NCBI RefSeq assembly: GCF_021044425.1
Contig: NZ_JAJNEC010000001.1
Span: 62,001-126,000, forward strand
Source: Niabella pedocola
Lineage (GTDB): Bacteria > Bacteroidota > Bacteroidia > Chitinophagales > Chitinophagaceae
DNA length: 64,000 bases
Reading direction: 5' to 3'
Each line of letters begins with the position of its first letter. Position 1 is the first letter of the stretch. The translations under genes and the position numbers were made by a program. Under the pieces are notes generated by a model. It worked only from the letters and a program-made list of their open reading frames with translations. It ran no database searches and was not told the origin of the DNA. Below, piece after piece: positions 43,584 through 52,637 of this stretch.

Positions 43584-45311
43584 CTAACTATTGTCCGCTA
43601 CGGGAAGCGTTACCACAAATTCCGTTCCTGCGCCAAACTCACTGTGTACGGCAATGGAACCGCCCTGCGCTTCAATCAGCTCCTTGCTGATAGACAGCCC
43701 AAGGCCGGTGCCTTCTTTTTTAGAACCGGGGATCCGGAAATAGCGGTCGAATATTTTGTCGAGATAAAAAGGCGCGATGCCCTGTCCCTGGTCCTTCACC
43801 GTGAAAAGCACGTGTTCTTTGCCGGCGGCAATGGTTATGGTAACGGGGCTGTTCTCGTGGCTGTAACGGATGGCATTGGAGATCAGATTGCTGAAGATCC
43901 AGGCTGTTTTATCAGTATCCACCTTTAAAAAAGGAAGGGTTTCCGGCTGCCGCACCTCCACGTGAATATTCCTGGATGCTGCTGCCGTTTCATTGATCTG
44001 TACCGCCTTACGGATCAGTTCTTCCGGGCGGCACAGCACCGGCTGCAACTGCAGTTTGCCGCTTTCCAGCTGGGTTACGTTCAGCAATTCACTGGTTATT
44101 TTCAACAGGCGTGCGGCATCCTCATGGATGCTTTCCACCAGCTCTTTTTGCTCCGCATTTAAATTTCCGATGCGGTTGTTTTCGAGGAGCTGGGCGCTCA
44201 TTTTTATGGAAGAAATGGGCGTTTTAAGCTCGTGGGAAACGGTAGCGATAAAATTGGTTTTTGCATAATCCAGCTCTTTGAAAGGGGTAATGTTTTTCAG
44301 GAAGATCACATCTCCCAGGTGGTGCGCTTCGGTTTCGCCGGTTGGAACAATACTGATGGGGATGATGGCCTTGTCGAAATAACTTTCTTTATTGTCGGCA
44401 TATATTTTCAGCGGTTCGTGTGCGGTTACCGGTTCAAAAAAATCCCGGATCAGCATCCGGATCAGGTCGTTGCTTACCGCAAGGTCCTGTACGGGTTTCC
44501 CCAGTACATCTGCCGGCCTTGTGTTGGTAATCCGGGCGGCTTCTTCGTTGATAAAAATAACCTTTTTGGTTTCATCCAAACCAATTACGGGTTCGTGTAT
44601 ATTATTGATCAGCGTTTCGATCCGCTGCTTTTCGCTCATCAGTCGTGCCAGGTTGCTGTTGTTGTATTCTTCCAGTTTCTGCGCCATGGTATTAAAAGCC
44701 CTGGCCATATCGCCAAACTCATCCGCTTTGTTGTAATAGATCCGTTCCGCATAGTTTTTGGAAGTAATACTGCGAATGCTTGAAGTAAGTGTTTTGATGG
44801 GATTGGAGATGGCGCCGGGAAGGTTAAGCAGCAGGGTAAAGGCAATCATAAAACAAAGGGTTCCGCTTACGGCGATCCACACGATGGCGTTGTCGGCTGT
44901 TTTTCCCGCAATAGCACTTTTACGCTGGATCGCGCGCATGTTTAAGAGCATAATGGCAGCAAGATCTTTCCGGATCTGGTAGACCAGCTGCGAATCTGCG
45001 GGGTTCTTTTTGATCTGCTGAAAATCGGCATTCACCCGCTCGGTGGCTTCCAGCTCATTGGTCTCGGTGATGTTCGCTTTCTGACGTTTTAACTGTGCCT
45101 CGAATTTTTGCTGTATAAGGGGCAACCAGATCCCCTCATCAAGCGCCAGCAACATCTCCCGGGAATAAGATACCGAGTTGTAATTGGCCACCAGGATATT
45201 CTTGGTATCTGCCGAAAGCCGGTTGATGTAAAAGCCGGAAAGAATGGCCAGGAAGGCCACCAGCGCAAAAAGCGCACCCAATCCCAGGGCCAGTTTTTTT
45301 TGAATACGCAT
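43584..45311 (-). CDS. HAMP-PAS sensor histidine kinase of the Kdp locus
   Basis: 575-aa membrane histidine kinase. TM1 about 8-28, periplasmic helical sensor about 30-140, TM2 about 143-163, HAMP about 166-218 (NPIKTLTSSIRSITSKNYAE), PAS about 228-345 (NIHEPVIGLDETKKVIFINE), DHp with His360 in TVSHELKTPISSIK, and HATPase to the end (N-box SNLISNAIRYS, G-box VKDQGQGIAP, then GTGLGLSIS). It is the last gene of the kdp cluster, 37 nt after the truncated KdpD. That gene lacks a kinase domain, so the pair presumably forms one split sensor that phosphorylates the NtrC-type regulator at 54 kb (inference). Confidence 0.92.
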   Translation of the reverse strand: MRIQKKLALGLGALFALVAFLAILSGFYINRLSADTKNILVANYNSVSYSREMLLALDEGIWLPLIQQKFEAQLKRQKANITETNELEATERVNADFQQIKKNPADSQLVYQIRKDLAAIMLLNMRAIQRKSAIAGKTADNAIVWIAVSGTLCFMIAFTLLLNLPGAISNPIKTLTSSIRSITSKNYAERIYYNKADEFGDMARAFNTMAQKLEEYNNSNLARLMSEKQRIETLINNIHEPVIGLDETKKVIFINEEAARITNTRPADVLGKPVQDLAVSNDLIRMLIRDFFEPVTAHEPLKIYADNKESYFDKAIIPISIVPTGETEAHHLGDVIFLKNITPFKELDYAKTNFIATVSHELKTPISSIKMSAQLLENNRIGNLNAEQKELVESIHEDAARLLKITSELLNVTQLESGKLQLQPVLCRPEELIRKAVQINETAAASRNIHVEVRQPETLPFLKVDTDKTAWIFSNLISNAIRYSHENSPVTITIAAGKEHVLFTVKDQGQGIAPFYLDKIFDRYFRIPGSKKEGTGLGLSISKELIEAQGGSIAVHSEFGAGTEFVVTLPVADNS

Positions 45312-45348
45312 TGCTTAATTTTTATACATCGGCAAAAATAGAACAACC

Positions 45349-46458
45349 TTAACTCAGGATCACCAGGTCGATCTGGCTATCGCTTAGTTTTTTTAAAAGA
45401 TTGCTGAAAATATTGGTGGCTGCAATCACCTGCATCAAACTCAAATGGGGCTTGCCGATACAAATGGTCGTAATTTTCCGCTCCTCGGCCTGCTCCACAA
45501 TCGCTGCTGCAATACGGTCGGCCTTTATCTTAATGATCTCCGCCCCAAGCTCGGTGGCCAGCTGGAAATTATGAATGAGGTAGCGCTGTTTGTCCAGCCG
45601 GATCTTATCCGCACTTTCCGATGGCGTTTCTACATACAGCACATACCATTTGCTATGGTAATAATTGGCCAGGCGCGCGGTTTTCCGGATAACGGTCTTG
45701 GATGTTTTTTCGTTGCTGCTGATACAGGCCATAAAGCGTTCCTGCTGCAGGGGAAGCTTTACCACTTCGGCCTCTACCTTCCGTTCTACGGCAGAAGCTA
45801 CTTCTTTTAATGCCAGTTCCCGCAGTTGCAGGATATGATCGTGTTTGAAAAAATGGGTAAGTGCCGACTGGATCTTATCGCTTTTATAGATCTTCCCTTC
45901 TTTCAGTCGGGTGATCAGTTCATCGGACGGCAGGTCGATGTTTACTACTTCATCGGCTTCCTTAATGATGCTGTCCGGGATCCGCTCCGTTACGTTCACG
46001 CCGGTAATGATCCGGATGTCTTCGTGCAGGCTTTCGATGTGCTGAATATTTACGGCCGAAATCACATTGATGCCCGCATCGAGGATCTCCCGCACATCCT
46101 GCCAGCGTTTTTGATTGCGGCTGCCTTCTATATTGGTATGGGCCAGTTCATCTACCAAAACCACCTCCGGCCGCAGGCTGATGATGGCATCGGTATCCAT
46201 TTCTTCCAGCTCCTTGCCTTTATAAAAGAGCCGCCGTCGTGGAATTTCGGGCAACCCGTCCAGCAGCGCATGGGTTTCTGCCCGGTAATGGGTTTCAATA
46301 TACCCGATGCGTACATCGATGCCGTTGCGCAGCAGCACATGGGCCTCCTGCAGCATACGGTATGTTTTTCCCACGCCGGCACTCATACCGATGTATATTT
46401 TAAACCGGCCCCGTTTATTTTTCTGAATGAGTTTTAAAAAATCCGCTGCTGCTTCCAT
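45349..46458 (-). CDS. kdpD: KdpD N-terminal sensor half, without kinase domain
   Basis: 369 aa against about 895 aa for full E. coli KdpD. It contains the KdpD domain (about 17-225) with Walker A GMSAGVGKT (24-32) and Walker B VVLVDELAHTN (99-109), then a universal-stress-protein-like domain (about 230-369). The DUF4118 four-helix membrane part, GAF, and histidine kinase are all absent. This is not a frameshifted remnant: the C-terminus ends cleanly (DSQIDLVILS), and a separate kinase gene follows. In E. coli this half senses ATP/K+ status and modulates kinase/phosphatase balance. It starts 12 bp after the porin gene. Confidence 0.93.
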   Translation of the reverse strand: MEAAADFLKLIQKNKRGRFKIYIGMSAGVGKTYRMLQEAHVLLRNGIDVRIGYIETHYRAETHALLDGLPEIPRRRLFYKGKELEEMDTDAIISLRPEVVLVDELAHTNIEGSRNQKRWQDVREILDAGINVISAVNIQHIESLHEDIRIITGVNVTERIPDSIIKEADEVVNIDLPSDELITRLKEGKIYKSDKIQSALTHFFKHDHILQLRELALKEVASAVERKVEAEVVKLPLQQERFMACISSNEKTSKTVIRKTARLANYYHSKWYVLYVETPSESADKIRLDKQRYLIHNFQLATELGAEIIKIKADRIAAAIVEQAEERKITTICIGKPHLSLMQVIAATNIFSNLLKKLSDSQIDLVILS

Positions 46459-46470
46459 GATGATCGTTTA

Positions 46471-47571
46471 TTAAAAAGAAAATGCAAGTGCGCTTGTAAA
46501 TGCAAAGTTATTCTTTGCCGGAAGCGTCTTCTTAAAAAAGATGGGTTCGGGGCTGTTCCATCCCCGGCCTTCGACCCTCCAAACGAACTGACGGGTGATC
46601 TTCCGGTCGATGTTAAGGGAGTATCCCAGTGTTTTAAAGCCCTGCCCGGTGCCCGCAGCTATAATCACGCCGGCCGGGTCGTTAAAATATTCTCCTCTTA
46701 ACCCGATGTTCCATTGATCATTGAACCAGGAAGTGATGAGTACGGGTGTATACCAGGTATTGTAGCGGCTGCTTCCTTTTGCCTGTTGCTCCATACCGAT
46801 ATCGAATCCCAGGGTAAGTGAAAAATGCGGCGACAGCAGGAACTGACCATAAAGGTCATGAAAGTAACGCCGCTGCCGTACACTGTCTGGTTTGTCGTTG
46901 CCGATGAAAGAGCTGCTATTGAGCGTTATCTGATCGGAGGGTTTAAACGTAAGCTGGTGGCCAAATGCGGGGGTATTGTTCCCGTTTACCCGCTCAATGC
47001 GCTGCCATCCGTTCAGGATCAGCCCGCTGATATACCATTTGCCGTTATCGGTGGTATACGAAAGGCGGGCTCCTGTTTCAAAATAGGGAGAATTTTCTGC
47101 GGCGATGCTGCGCGTTAGTGTTTGGCAATCTTTGCCGATAGCACTTTCCCAGCCGATATGCGAGGGCAGTACACCGGCATCGATCCAGAGGTTGCGTTTT
47201 TTTGATAATTTAAAACCGGCATTGGCTTCATAAATGTTTTTCAGCACGTCTTTTTCGGCAACCATGTTGTCGTTGCTATAGGTACCGGTCATCAGTCCTA
47301 TAGCGCCTCTGGTGCGTTCTGTGGTATAGCTGGCTTTAACCAGGGCCAGGTTGATATTAACCGTGTTGTGACGGTTATAGCTGTACAAAAAGGGCTGGCG
47401 GATATGATGGGCAGGTTGCCCCAGGTCGTAACTGTAAAATGCTTCGGCATAGCCGCCGATGGTTAGCGCTTTTTGAGTGGTTTCCGTTTGGGCGGCTGCT
47501 TTTTGCAGCTCAATAAACGGGGCTGTCAGTGCCAGCCAGATAATGCTGTTGCGGATTGTTTTGCTGTGCAT
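46471..47571 (-). CDS. OmpL-like beta-barrel porin in the kdp operon
   Basis: 366-aa outer-membrane protein: signal peptide (about 1-28, ending KAAAQ), a barrel of alternating strands (GGYAEAFYSYDL, NVNINLALVKASYT, GAIGLMTGTYS, WYISGLILNGWQRI, FSLTLGFDIGME) and a terminal aromatic residue in TSALALAFSF-like FTSALAFSF. It matches the putative beta-barrel porin-2 / OmpL-like group. Position between kdpC and kdpD suggests it lets K+ cross the outer membrane when Kdp is induced (inference). A hairpin CCTCTT-TTAGCG-AAGAGG lies in the 107-bp kdpC-porin spacer. Confidence 0.82.
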   Translation of the reverse strand: MHSKTIRNSIIWLALTAPFIELQKAAAQTETTQKALTIGGYAEAFYSYDLGQPAHHIRQPFLYSYNRHNTVNINLALVKASYTTERTRGAIGLMTGTYSNDNMVAEKDVLKNIYEANAGFKLSKKRNLWIDAGVLPSHIGWESAIGKDCQTLTRSIAAENSPYFETGARLSYTTDNGKWYISGLILNGWQRIERVNGNNTPAFGHQLTFKPSDQITLNSSSFIGNDKPDSVRQRRYFHDLYGQFLLSPHFSLTLGFDIGMEQQAKGSSRYNTWYTPVLITSWFNDQWNIGLRGEYFNDPAGVIIAAGTGQGFKTLGYSLNIDRKITRQFVWRVEGRGWNSPEPIFFKKTLPAKNNFAFTSALAFSF

Positions 47572-47678
47572 ACGTTTTCTTTTTTTTGATGCCGGTTTTT
47601 TGGCGGTTGCAGGCCCGGATCCCGGCGGCTCCTCTTCGCTAAAAGAGGGCCGGGGCGGTCATCGGGTTATAAAAAGGA

Positions 47679-48227
47679 TCAATGGCTTAATTGATCAAGG
47701 CCGATATTTAACTTCAATACATTTATTTTCTGAGGACCAAAAAACGGACGGTCGATCGATTTGTTTACCAGCTGCTGTACGGTTTGTTGAGACAGTTTGC
47801 GGGCGGCTGCAATGCGCGCTACCTGTGCGTTTGCGGCGGCAACGGAAATATCGGGATCCAGTCCGCTGCCACTGGCCGTTACTATATCGGCGGGGATTGA
47901 GGCCCCGGGATTTTTTTGTTTGAAATCGTCAACCCGCTGCTGTACCTCTTTCAGGTAGTCGGGATTATTGGGGCCTTTATTGCTGCCACCGCTTCCGGCA
48001 GCATTATAGGCTACCGCAGAGGGGCGGGAGTTAAAATAAATAGTTGTATCAAAGCGCTGCCCGATGTTGGCATAATAGCTTTTGCCATTGCCGTCGGTGA
48101 TCTTTTCGCCGCTTCCTTTTTCCGGGGTGAGCCGGGCAAAGCCGGAAAGCAGCAGTGAATAAATGCCTACACAAAGGATCATCAGCACCAGGGTAAGGCG
48201 TATGGCGGGAAGAATATGTTGTTTCAT
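47679..48227 (-). CDS. kdpC: Potassium-transporting ATPase subunit C
   Basis: 182-aa single-span periplasm-facing subunit that stabilises the KdpFABC complex. N-terminal TM about 8-30 (LVLMILCVGIYSLLLSG); family motifs YFNSRPSAVAYNAAGSGGSN (about 56-75), PADIVTASGSGLDPDISVAA (about 112-131), and the final VNKSIDRPFFGPQKINVLKL. Length is normal. It lies 56 bp after kdpB. Confidence 0.95.
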   Translation of the reverse strand: MKQHILPAIRLTLVLMILCVGIYSLLLSGFARLTPEKGSGEKITDGNGKSYYANIGQRFDTTIYFNSRPSAVAYNAAGSGGSNKGPNNPDYLKEVQQRVDDFKQKNPGASIPADIVTASGSGLDPDISVAAANAQVARIAAARKLSQQTVQQLVNKSIDRPFFGPQKINVLKLNIGLDQLSH

Positions 48228-48283
48228 TGTTGTGTTTTTGGATTTGTGAACTGTATAATGAAATGTTGGAGGGGGGTGTGTTT

Positions 48284-50365
48284 TTAAAACAGCAGTCCTA
48301 CCATCAGGTCGATCAGTTTGATGCCGATAAAAGGCACGATGATGCCGCCGAGTCCGTAAATAAAAAGGTTCCTTCGCAGCAGTGCGCTGGCGCCGATGGG
48401 TTTGTAAGCCACGCCTTTTAATGCCAGTGGTATCAGTAAGGGAATGATGATGGCATTGAAGATCACAGCAGAAAGGATCGCACTTTCGGGGCTGTGCAGC
48501 CGCATAATATTGAGCCCTTGCAGGGATGGAATGGCGGCAATGAATAACGCGGGTATGATAGCGAAATATTTGGCCACATCATTGGCAATGCTGAAGGTAG
48601 TGAGCGTTCCGCGGGTCATCAGTAATTGTTTTCCGATCTCTACTACTTCAATCAGCTTTGTAGGGTCATTGTCCAGGTCTACCATATTGCCGGCTTCTTT
48701 GGCGGCCTGCGTTCCGCTGTTCATTGCTACGCCTACATCGGCCTGCGCCAGGGCAGGCGCATCGTTGGTTCCGTCGCCCATCATCGCAACCAGGCGGCCT
48801 TCTGCCTGCTCCTTCCGGATATAGTTCATTTTATCTTCTGGCCGGGCCTCTGCAATAAAGTCATCCACCCCGGCTTTTTCTGCAATGAACCGGGCGGTAA
48901 GTGGGTTATCGCCGGTTACCATTACCGTTTTAATACCCATCCGGCGCAACCGTTCAAAGCGTTCCTGAATGCCGGGCTTAATGATGTCCTGCAGTTCAAT
49001 AACCCCCAGTACCGTATCGTTTTGAGCTACCACCAGCGGTGTGCCGCCGTTGCCTGCGATCTCTTTTGTTTTGGCAAGGGTTTCTTCGGGGATGTGATTG
49101 CCTGCTTTTTGAACCAGCCTGGTAATGGCGTCCATGGCGCCCTTACGGATATGGATGCCGCTGAAGTTTACCCCGGAGCAGCGGGTTTCTGCAGTAAACG
49201 GAACAGGCGTATAGCTGCTGTGTTCCGCCAGAAATTGCTGCTGCATATGCGGAATATAGCTTTTGTCTTTTAACAGGCCGGAGGCCAGTTCTACGATCGA
49301 CTTTCCCTCGGGTGTTTCATCTGCAAGGGAACTGAGCACCGCTGCTTCCATAAAGCCCGGTGCACCGGTGCCATTGGCCGGCCAGAAATGGGTGGCCTTC
49401 CGGTTTCCGATGGTGATGGTGCCGGTTTTATCCAGCAGCAACACATCAATGTCCCCGGCGGTTTCAACGGCCTTACCGCTCTTGGTGATCACATTGGCCC
49501 TGAGTGCCCGGTCCATACCCGCGATACCGATCGCAGAGAGTAAGCCACCGATGGTGGTGGGGATCAAACATACAAAGAGCGCGATCAGCGCAGCGATGGC
49601 GATGGGGGTATGCGCAAAGTCTCCAAAGGGTTTCAGCGTCGTGCATACGATGATAAATACCAGCGAAAAGCCCGCCAGCAGGATGGTAAGCGCGATCTCG
49701 TTGGGCGTTTTCTGACGGGAGGCGCCTTCCACCAGGGCGATCATTTTGTCCAGGAAACTTTCGCCGGGCCTGGTGGTTACCTTTACTTTTATTTTATCCG
49801 ACAATACCTTGGTACCGCCGGTGACCGAACTTTTGTCACCACCGGCTTCGCGGATCACCGGCGCGCTTTCGCCGGTAATAGCGCTTTCATCGATGGTGGC
49901 CAGCCCTTCAATGATCTCTCCGTCGGTGGGGATGATATCGCCCGGTTCGCAGATGAAAACATCATTGAGCTGCAGGGTAGAGGAGGGTACGATGCGGATT
50001 TCATTCAGAGTCATTTCACCAACCCGTTCTATTTTCTTTGCGGGGGTTTCTTCTCTTGTTTTACGCAAACTATTGGCCTGAGCCTTTCCCCGTGCTTCTG
50101 CAATAGCCTCTGCAAAATTGGCAAAGAGCAGGGTGATAAAAAGAACGGAAGTAATGGTGATATTATAAGGCAGGGAGCCCTGTGCTCCGTTGCTTCCGGT
50201 AGCGGCGATCCAGATGCACACGCCCAGCATAACCAGTGTGCCCATCCATACCAAAAACATGACCGGATTACGGAACATTTTTGCGGGACTGAGTTTTACA
50301 AAAGAATCCTTCAGCGCTTCAATGAACTGGTCCTTTTGAAATAACGATGTATGTTGATTTTTCAT
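48284..50365 (-). CDS. kdpB: Potassium-transporting ATPase ATP-binding subunit B
   Basis: 693-aa P-type ATPase that drives K+ import. Actuator loop TGES (in DESAITGESAPV, about 165-176), phosphorylation motif DKTGTITIGNR (Asp near residue 320), nucleotide-binding region with the KGAMDAI-type motif (about 430), hinge MVTGDNPLTARFIAE and MMGDGTNDAPALAQADVGVA (about 530-550). TM segments lie near 35-85, 225-275 and in the C-terminal third. All catalytic motifs are intact. A 210-bp spacer with inverted low-complexity repeats separates it from kdpA. Confidence 0.97.
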   Translation of the reverse strand: MKNQHTSLFQKDQFIEALKDSFVKLSPAKMFRNPVMFLVWMGTLVMLGVCIWIAATGSNGAQGSLPYNITITSVLFITLLFANFAEAIAEARGKAQANSLRKTREETPAKKIERVGEMTLNEIRIVPSSTLQLNDVFICEPGDIIPTDGEIIEGLATIDESAITGESAPVIREAGGDKSSVTGGTKVLSDKIKVKVTTRPGESFLDKMIALVEGASRQKTPNEIALTILLAGFSLVFIIVCTTLKPFGDFAHTPIAIAALIALFVCLIPTTIGGLLSAIGIAGMDRALRANVITKSGKAVETAGDIDVLLLDKTGTITIGNRKATHFWPANGTGAPGFMEAAVLSSLADETPEGKSIVELASGLLKDKSYIPHMQQQFLAEHSSYTPVPFTAETRCSGVNFSGIHIRKGAMDAITRLVQKAGNHIPEETLAKTKEIAGNGGTPLVVAQNDTVLGVIELQDIIKPGIQERFERLRRMGIKTVMVTGDNPLTARFIAEKAGVDDFIAEARPEDKMNYIRKEQAEGRLVAMMGDGTNDAPALAQADVGVAMNSGTQAAKEAGNMVDLDNDPTKLIEVVEIGKQLLMTRGTLTTFSIANDVAKYFAIIPALFIAAIPSLQGLNIMRLHSPESAILSAVIFNAIIIPLLIPLALKGVAYKPIGASALLRRNLFIYGLGGIIVPFIGIKLIDLMVGLLF

Positions 50366-50410
50366 TGTGAGATGTTGTGAGAAGTGAACGGTAATTTAAT
50401 AAGACGCGAG

Positions 50411-50565
50411 GTTTGAGGTTTGAGATTCGAGATTCGAGAATTGAGATGCGCGATATGAGGTAGGTGAATGGAGGTGCGAGACCGTATTCCGCGTGAAGAT
50501 TTTTGTTGTTGAATGCATTGTTCCGCATTTATTCTCGAATCTGGCGTCTCAAATCTCGAATCTCC
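50411..50565 (-). repeat. Inverted low-complexity repeat in the kdpA-kdpB spacer
   Basis: GAGATTCGAGATTCGAGA at 50422-50439 and TCTCAAATCTCGAATCTC at 50547-50564 are inverted complements at 17 of 18 positions. In the kdp mRNA sense the odd position becomes a G-U pair, so an 18-bp stem with a ~107-nt loop can form. It is built from the same octamer words as the tracts before moxR and the DUF58 gene. Confidence 0.82.
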
Positions 50566-50575
50566 ATTCTGCAAC

Positions 50576-52264
50576 CTATCCCATCCCGAAATATTCTGCA
50601 ATGGGCCCCAATGTTAACGCCGGGAAGAAGGAAAGTGCTGCTACGATCACAATTACCGCAAACACCATAAATCCAAAAGTGGCGGTGTCTGTTTTGAGCG
50701 TGCCGGCGCTTTCGGGGATGTATTTTTTTGCACCCAGGATCCCGGCAATGGCTACGGGACCAATGATGGGCAGGTAACGGGAAAGGATCAGTACAAAACC
50801 AGTGCTGATGTTCCACCAGGGCGTATTGTCGCCCAACCCTTCAAACCCGCTGCCATTATTGGCGGCACTGGAAGTATATTCATAAAGCATTTCACTAAAG
50901 CCGTGAAAGCCCGGGTTGGCGAGTGTGGATGCTGTTTGCGACGGCAATGCCGCTGCAAGCGCGGTGCCGGCCAGTATCAAAAGCGGGTGGAGCAATGCTA
51001 CGATCATGGCGATCTTCATTTCGCGGGCTTCTATTTTTTTTCCCATAAACTCGGGTGTGCGCCCTACCATCAACCCGCTCACAAAAACAGCGAGAATAAT
51101 GAATATGAAATAATTCAGGATGCCTACACCACATCCCCCGTAAAAACAATTGGTCATCATGGCCAGCAACATATTCATACCACTGAGGGGCATATAGCTG
51201 GAATGCATGGAATTGATGGAGCCGGTGGAGATCACGGTGGTGGCGATGCTCCAGTAGGCGGAAGACGGGGCGCCGAAGCGTACCTCTTTTCCTTCCATTG
51301 CTCCCAGCGCAGGACTTACACCCATGGCCGTGATGTTGGGATTGCCGTGCATCTCCATAATGATATTGGGTATACAAAGGATCAGGAATCCAAGGGTCAT
51401 GACGCACCAGATCGCCCATCCCAGCTTCCTGCGGTTAATGAACTGTCCAAAAGCAAATACCATTGCAAAGGGTATGAGCATTTGCGCAATCATCTGCGTC
51501 ATGTTGGTGATGTAGTTCACATTTTCCAGTGGGTGCGCGGAATTGGCTCCAAAAAAACCACCGCCATTGGTGCCCAGGTGTTTGATGGGAACGAAGGCTG
51601 CCACCGGGCCGGTAGATACATACGTGGTATCGCCCTGCAGGGTGATCATCTGCTGTTTTCCTTCAAAGGTCATGGGCGTATGATTCAGGATCAGGATCAT
51701 TCCGATGATGATGGAAATGGGTAACAGGATCCGGGTAATGGATTTTACAAAAGCATTGTAGAAATTACCCAGGGTTTGATGTGTGCCCTTCCGGAATGCA
51801 TAAAACACGGCTGCTGCGGCGGCCATCCCCGTAGCAGCAGTTACAAACTGCAAAAACATGAGGTAAAGCTGACTGAAATAACTGACGCCGGTTTCCCCGG
51901 AATAATGTTGCAGGTTACAGTTCACCAGGAAGGAGATCGTGGTATTAAAGGCCTGGTCAGGCGTTTGGTTAGGATTATGATCGGGGTTGAGTGGCAGCCA
52001 CGATTGGTTGAGCAGGATGAACATGCCGAGAAAAAACCAGATCAAATTGATGACCAGTAATGCTACCAGTTGCTGTTTCCAGTTTTGCTCTTTATGGGGA
52101 TTGATACCACCGCATTTAAAAAGAAGCCGTTCCAAAGGATTGAAAACCGGGTCTAAAAAAGTGCGCCCGTTGCCATACACTTTAGCTATATACCTGCCCA
52201 GGGGAAGCGACAGCAGCAGTGTAAGAACAAACATGACGATGATGCCTAAGATTTCAGTGTTCAT
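50576..52264 (-). CDS. kdpA: Potassium-transporting ATPase potassium-binding subunit A
   Basis: 562-aa channel-like subunit with about ten TM helices and four degenerate selectivity-filter repeats. Recognised by SFLVNCNLQHYSGETGVSYF (about 110-129), KHLGTNGGGFFGANSAHPLE (about 229-248), TNCFYGGCGVGILNY (about 370) and SSAANNGSGFEGLG (about 470). Length is within the normal range. It is 56 bp after kdpF. Confidence 0.97.
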   Translation of the reverse strand: MNTEILGIIVMFVLTLLLSLPLGRYIAKVYGNGRTFLDPVFNPLERLLFKCGGINPHKEQNWKQQLVALLVINLIWFFLGMFILLNQSWLPLNPDHNPNQTPDQAFNTTISFLVNCNLQHYSGETGVSYFSQLYLMFLQFVTAATGMAAAAAVFYAFRKGTHQTLGNFYNAFVKSITRILLPISIIIGMILILNHTPMTFEGKQQMITLQGDTTYVSTGPVAAFVPIKHLGTNGGGFFGANSAHPLENVNYITNMTQMIAQMLIPFAMVFAFGQFINRRKLGWAIWCVMTLGFLILCIPNIIMEMHGNPNITAMGVSPALGAMEGKEVRFGAPSSAYWSIATTVISTGSINSMHSSYMPLSGMNMLLAMMTNCFYGGCGVGILNYFIFIILAVFVSGLMVGRTPEFMGKKIEAREMKIAMIVALLHPLLILAGTALAAALPSQTASTLANPGFHGFSEMLYEYTSSAANNGSGFEGLGDNTPWWNISTGFVLILSRYLPIIGPVAIAGILGAKKYIPESAGTLKTDTATFGFMVFAVIVIVAALSFFPALTLGPIAEYFGMG

Positions 52265-52320
52265 TGTTGTTGTGAGAGGTTAAATAGTGAATAGGGAATG
52301 GTGAATGTGCCGCATGTTCC

Positions 52321-52398
52321 TTAAAACTTTTCGGGTTTGAGCAGCACATAGCACGTATAAATAAATACGAGAATGGCGATGATCAATAGTCCTGTCAT
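52321..52398 (-). CDS. kdpF: Potassium-transporting ATPase small subunit F
   Basis: 25 codons (ATG at 52398, TAA at 52321-52323). The peptide begins MTGLLIIAIL and ends YVLLKPEKF, which is the conserved KdpF ending. It is one TM helix followed by a charged tip. Position directly upstream of kdpA is as expected. Too short for usual gene finders. Confidence 0.92.
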   Translation of the reverse strand: MTGLLIIAILVFIYTCYVLLKPEKF

Positions 52399-52431
52399 TT
52401 GATTACGTTTAAATGGTTTAAAAATGCTGCG

Positions 52432-52515
52432 CTAGATTTTTTCAAAAAAAGGAATGGATCTGAAAAAGAGAATAAAGCAGCCGATGCCGGAAAGAATAAG
52501 AATACCTGTTAACAT
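52432..52515 (-). CDS. 27-codon hydrophobic ORF upstream of kdpF
   Basis: ATG at 52515, TAG at 52432-52434. The peptide starts MLTGILILSG, continues through one hydrophobic helix, and ends in IPFFEKI. It is the same size and orientation as kdpF, with 33 nt between the two, and begins inside the kdp leader just after the promoter region. Size, hydrophobicity and charged tail resemble KdpF, so it may be a second small subunit, a duplicated KdpF, or a leader peptide. Not recognised as a named family. No Shine-Dalgarno is seen, which is usual here. Confidence 0.6.
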   Translation of the reverse strand: MLTGILILSGIGCFILFFRSIPFFEKI

Positions 52516-52542
52516 GTTTCGATAATTATTTAATGTTTAAAG

Positions 52543-52560
52543 TCAAACCTCCGGTGCCAA
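52543..52560 (-). promoter_or_regulatory. Candidate sigma-54-type promoter for kdp
   Basis: The minus strand reads TTGGCACCGGAGGTTTGA. The -24 half (TGGCAC) is perfect; the -12 half (TTTGA) lacks the usual GC and is spaced one base too far. It lies 28 nt before the 27-codon ORF and after the regulator terminator. The clustered NtrC-type activator makes it worth listing; sequence alone is not decisive. Confidence 0.35.
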
Positions 52561-52637
52561 AAACAATTCCGGTTTTTTTAAATAATTATAAGGTGTTGAT
52601 TGTTAGATTATTGCTTGGTGTTGATATGTTTATCGGC

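Noticed and set aside
45349..46458. KdpD as a frameshifted or truncated pseudogene
   Set aside because: The frame ends cleanly after a complete USP-like domain and a full kinase gene follows 37 nt later, so a split system explains it better.
46471..47571. Porin as an unrelated insertion into the kdp operon
   Set aside because: It is in the same orientation with 107-bp and 12-bp spacers and no mobile-element traces, so operon membership is more likely.
49610..50344. 244-codon plus-strand frame
   Set aside because: Antisense to kdpB, whose motifs are intact. A shadow frame.
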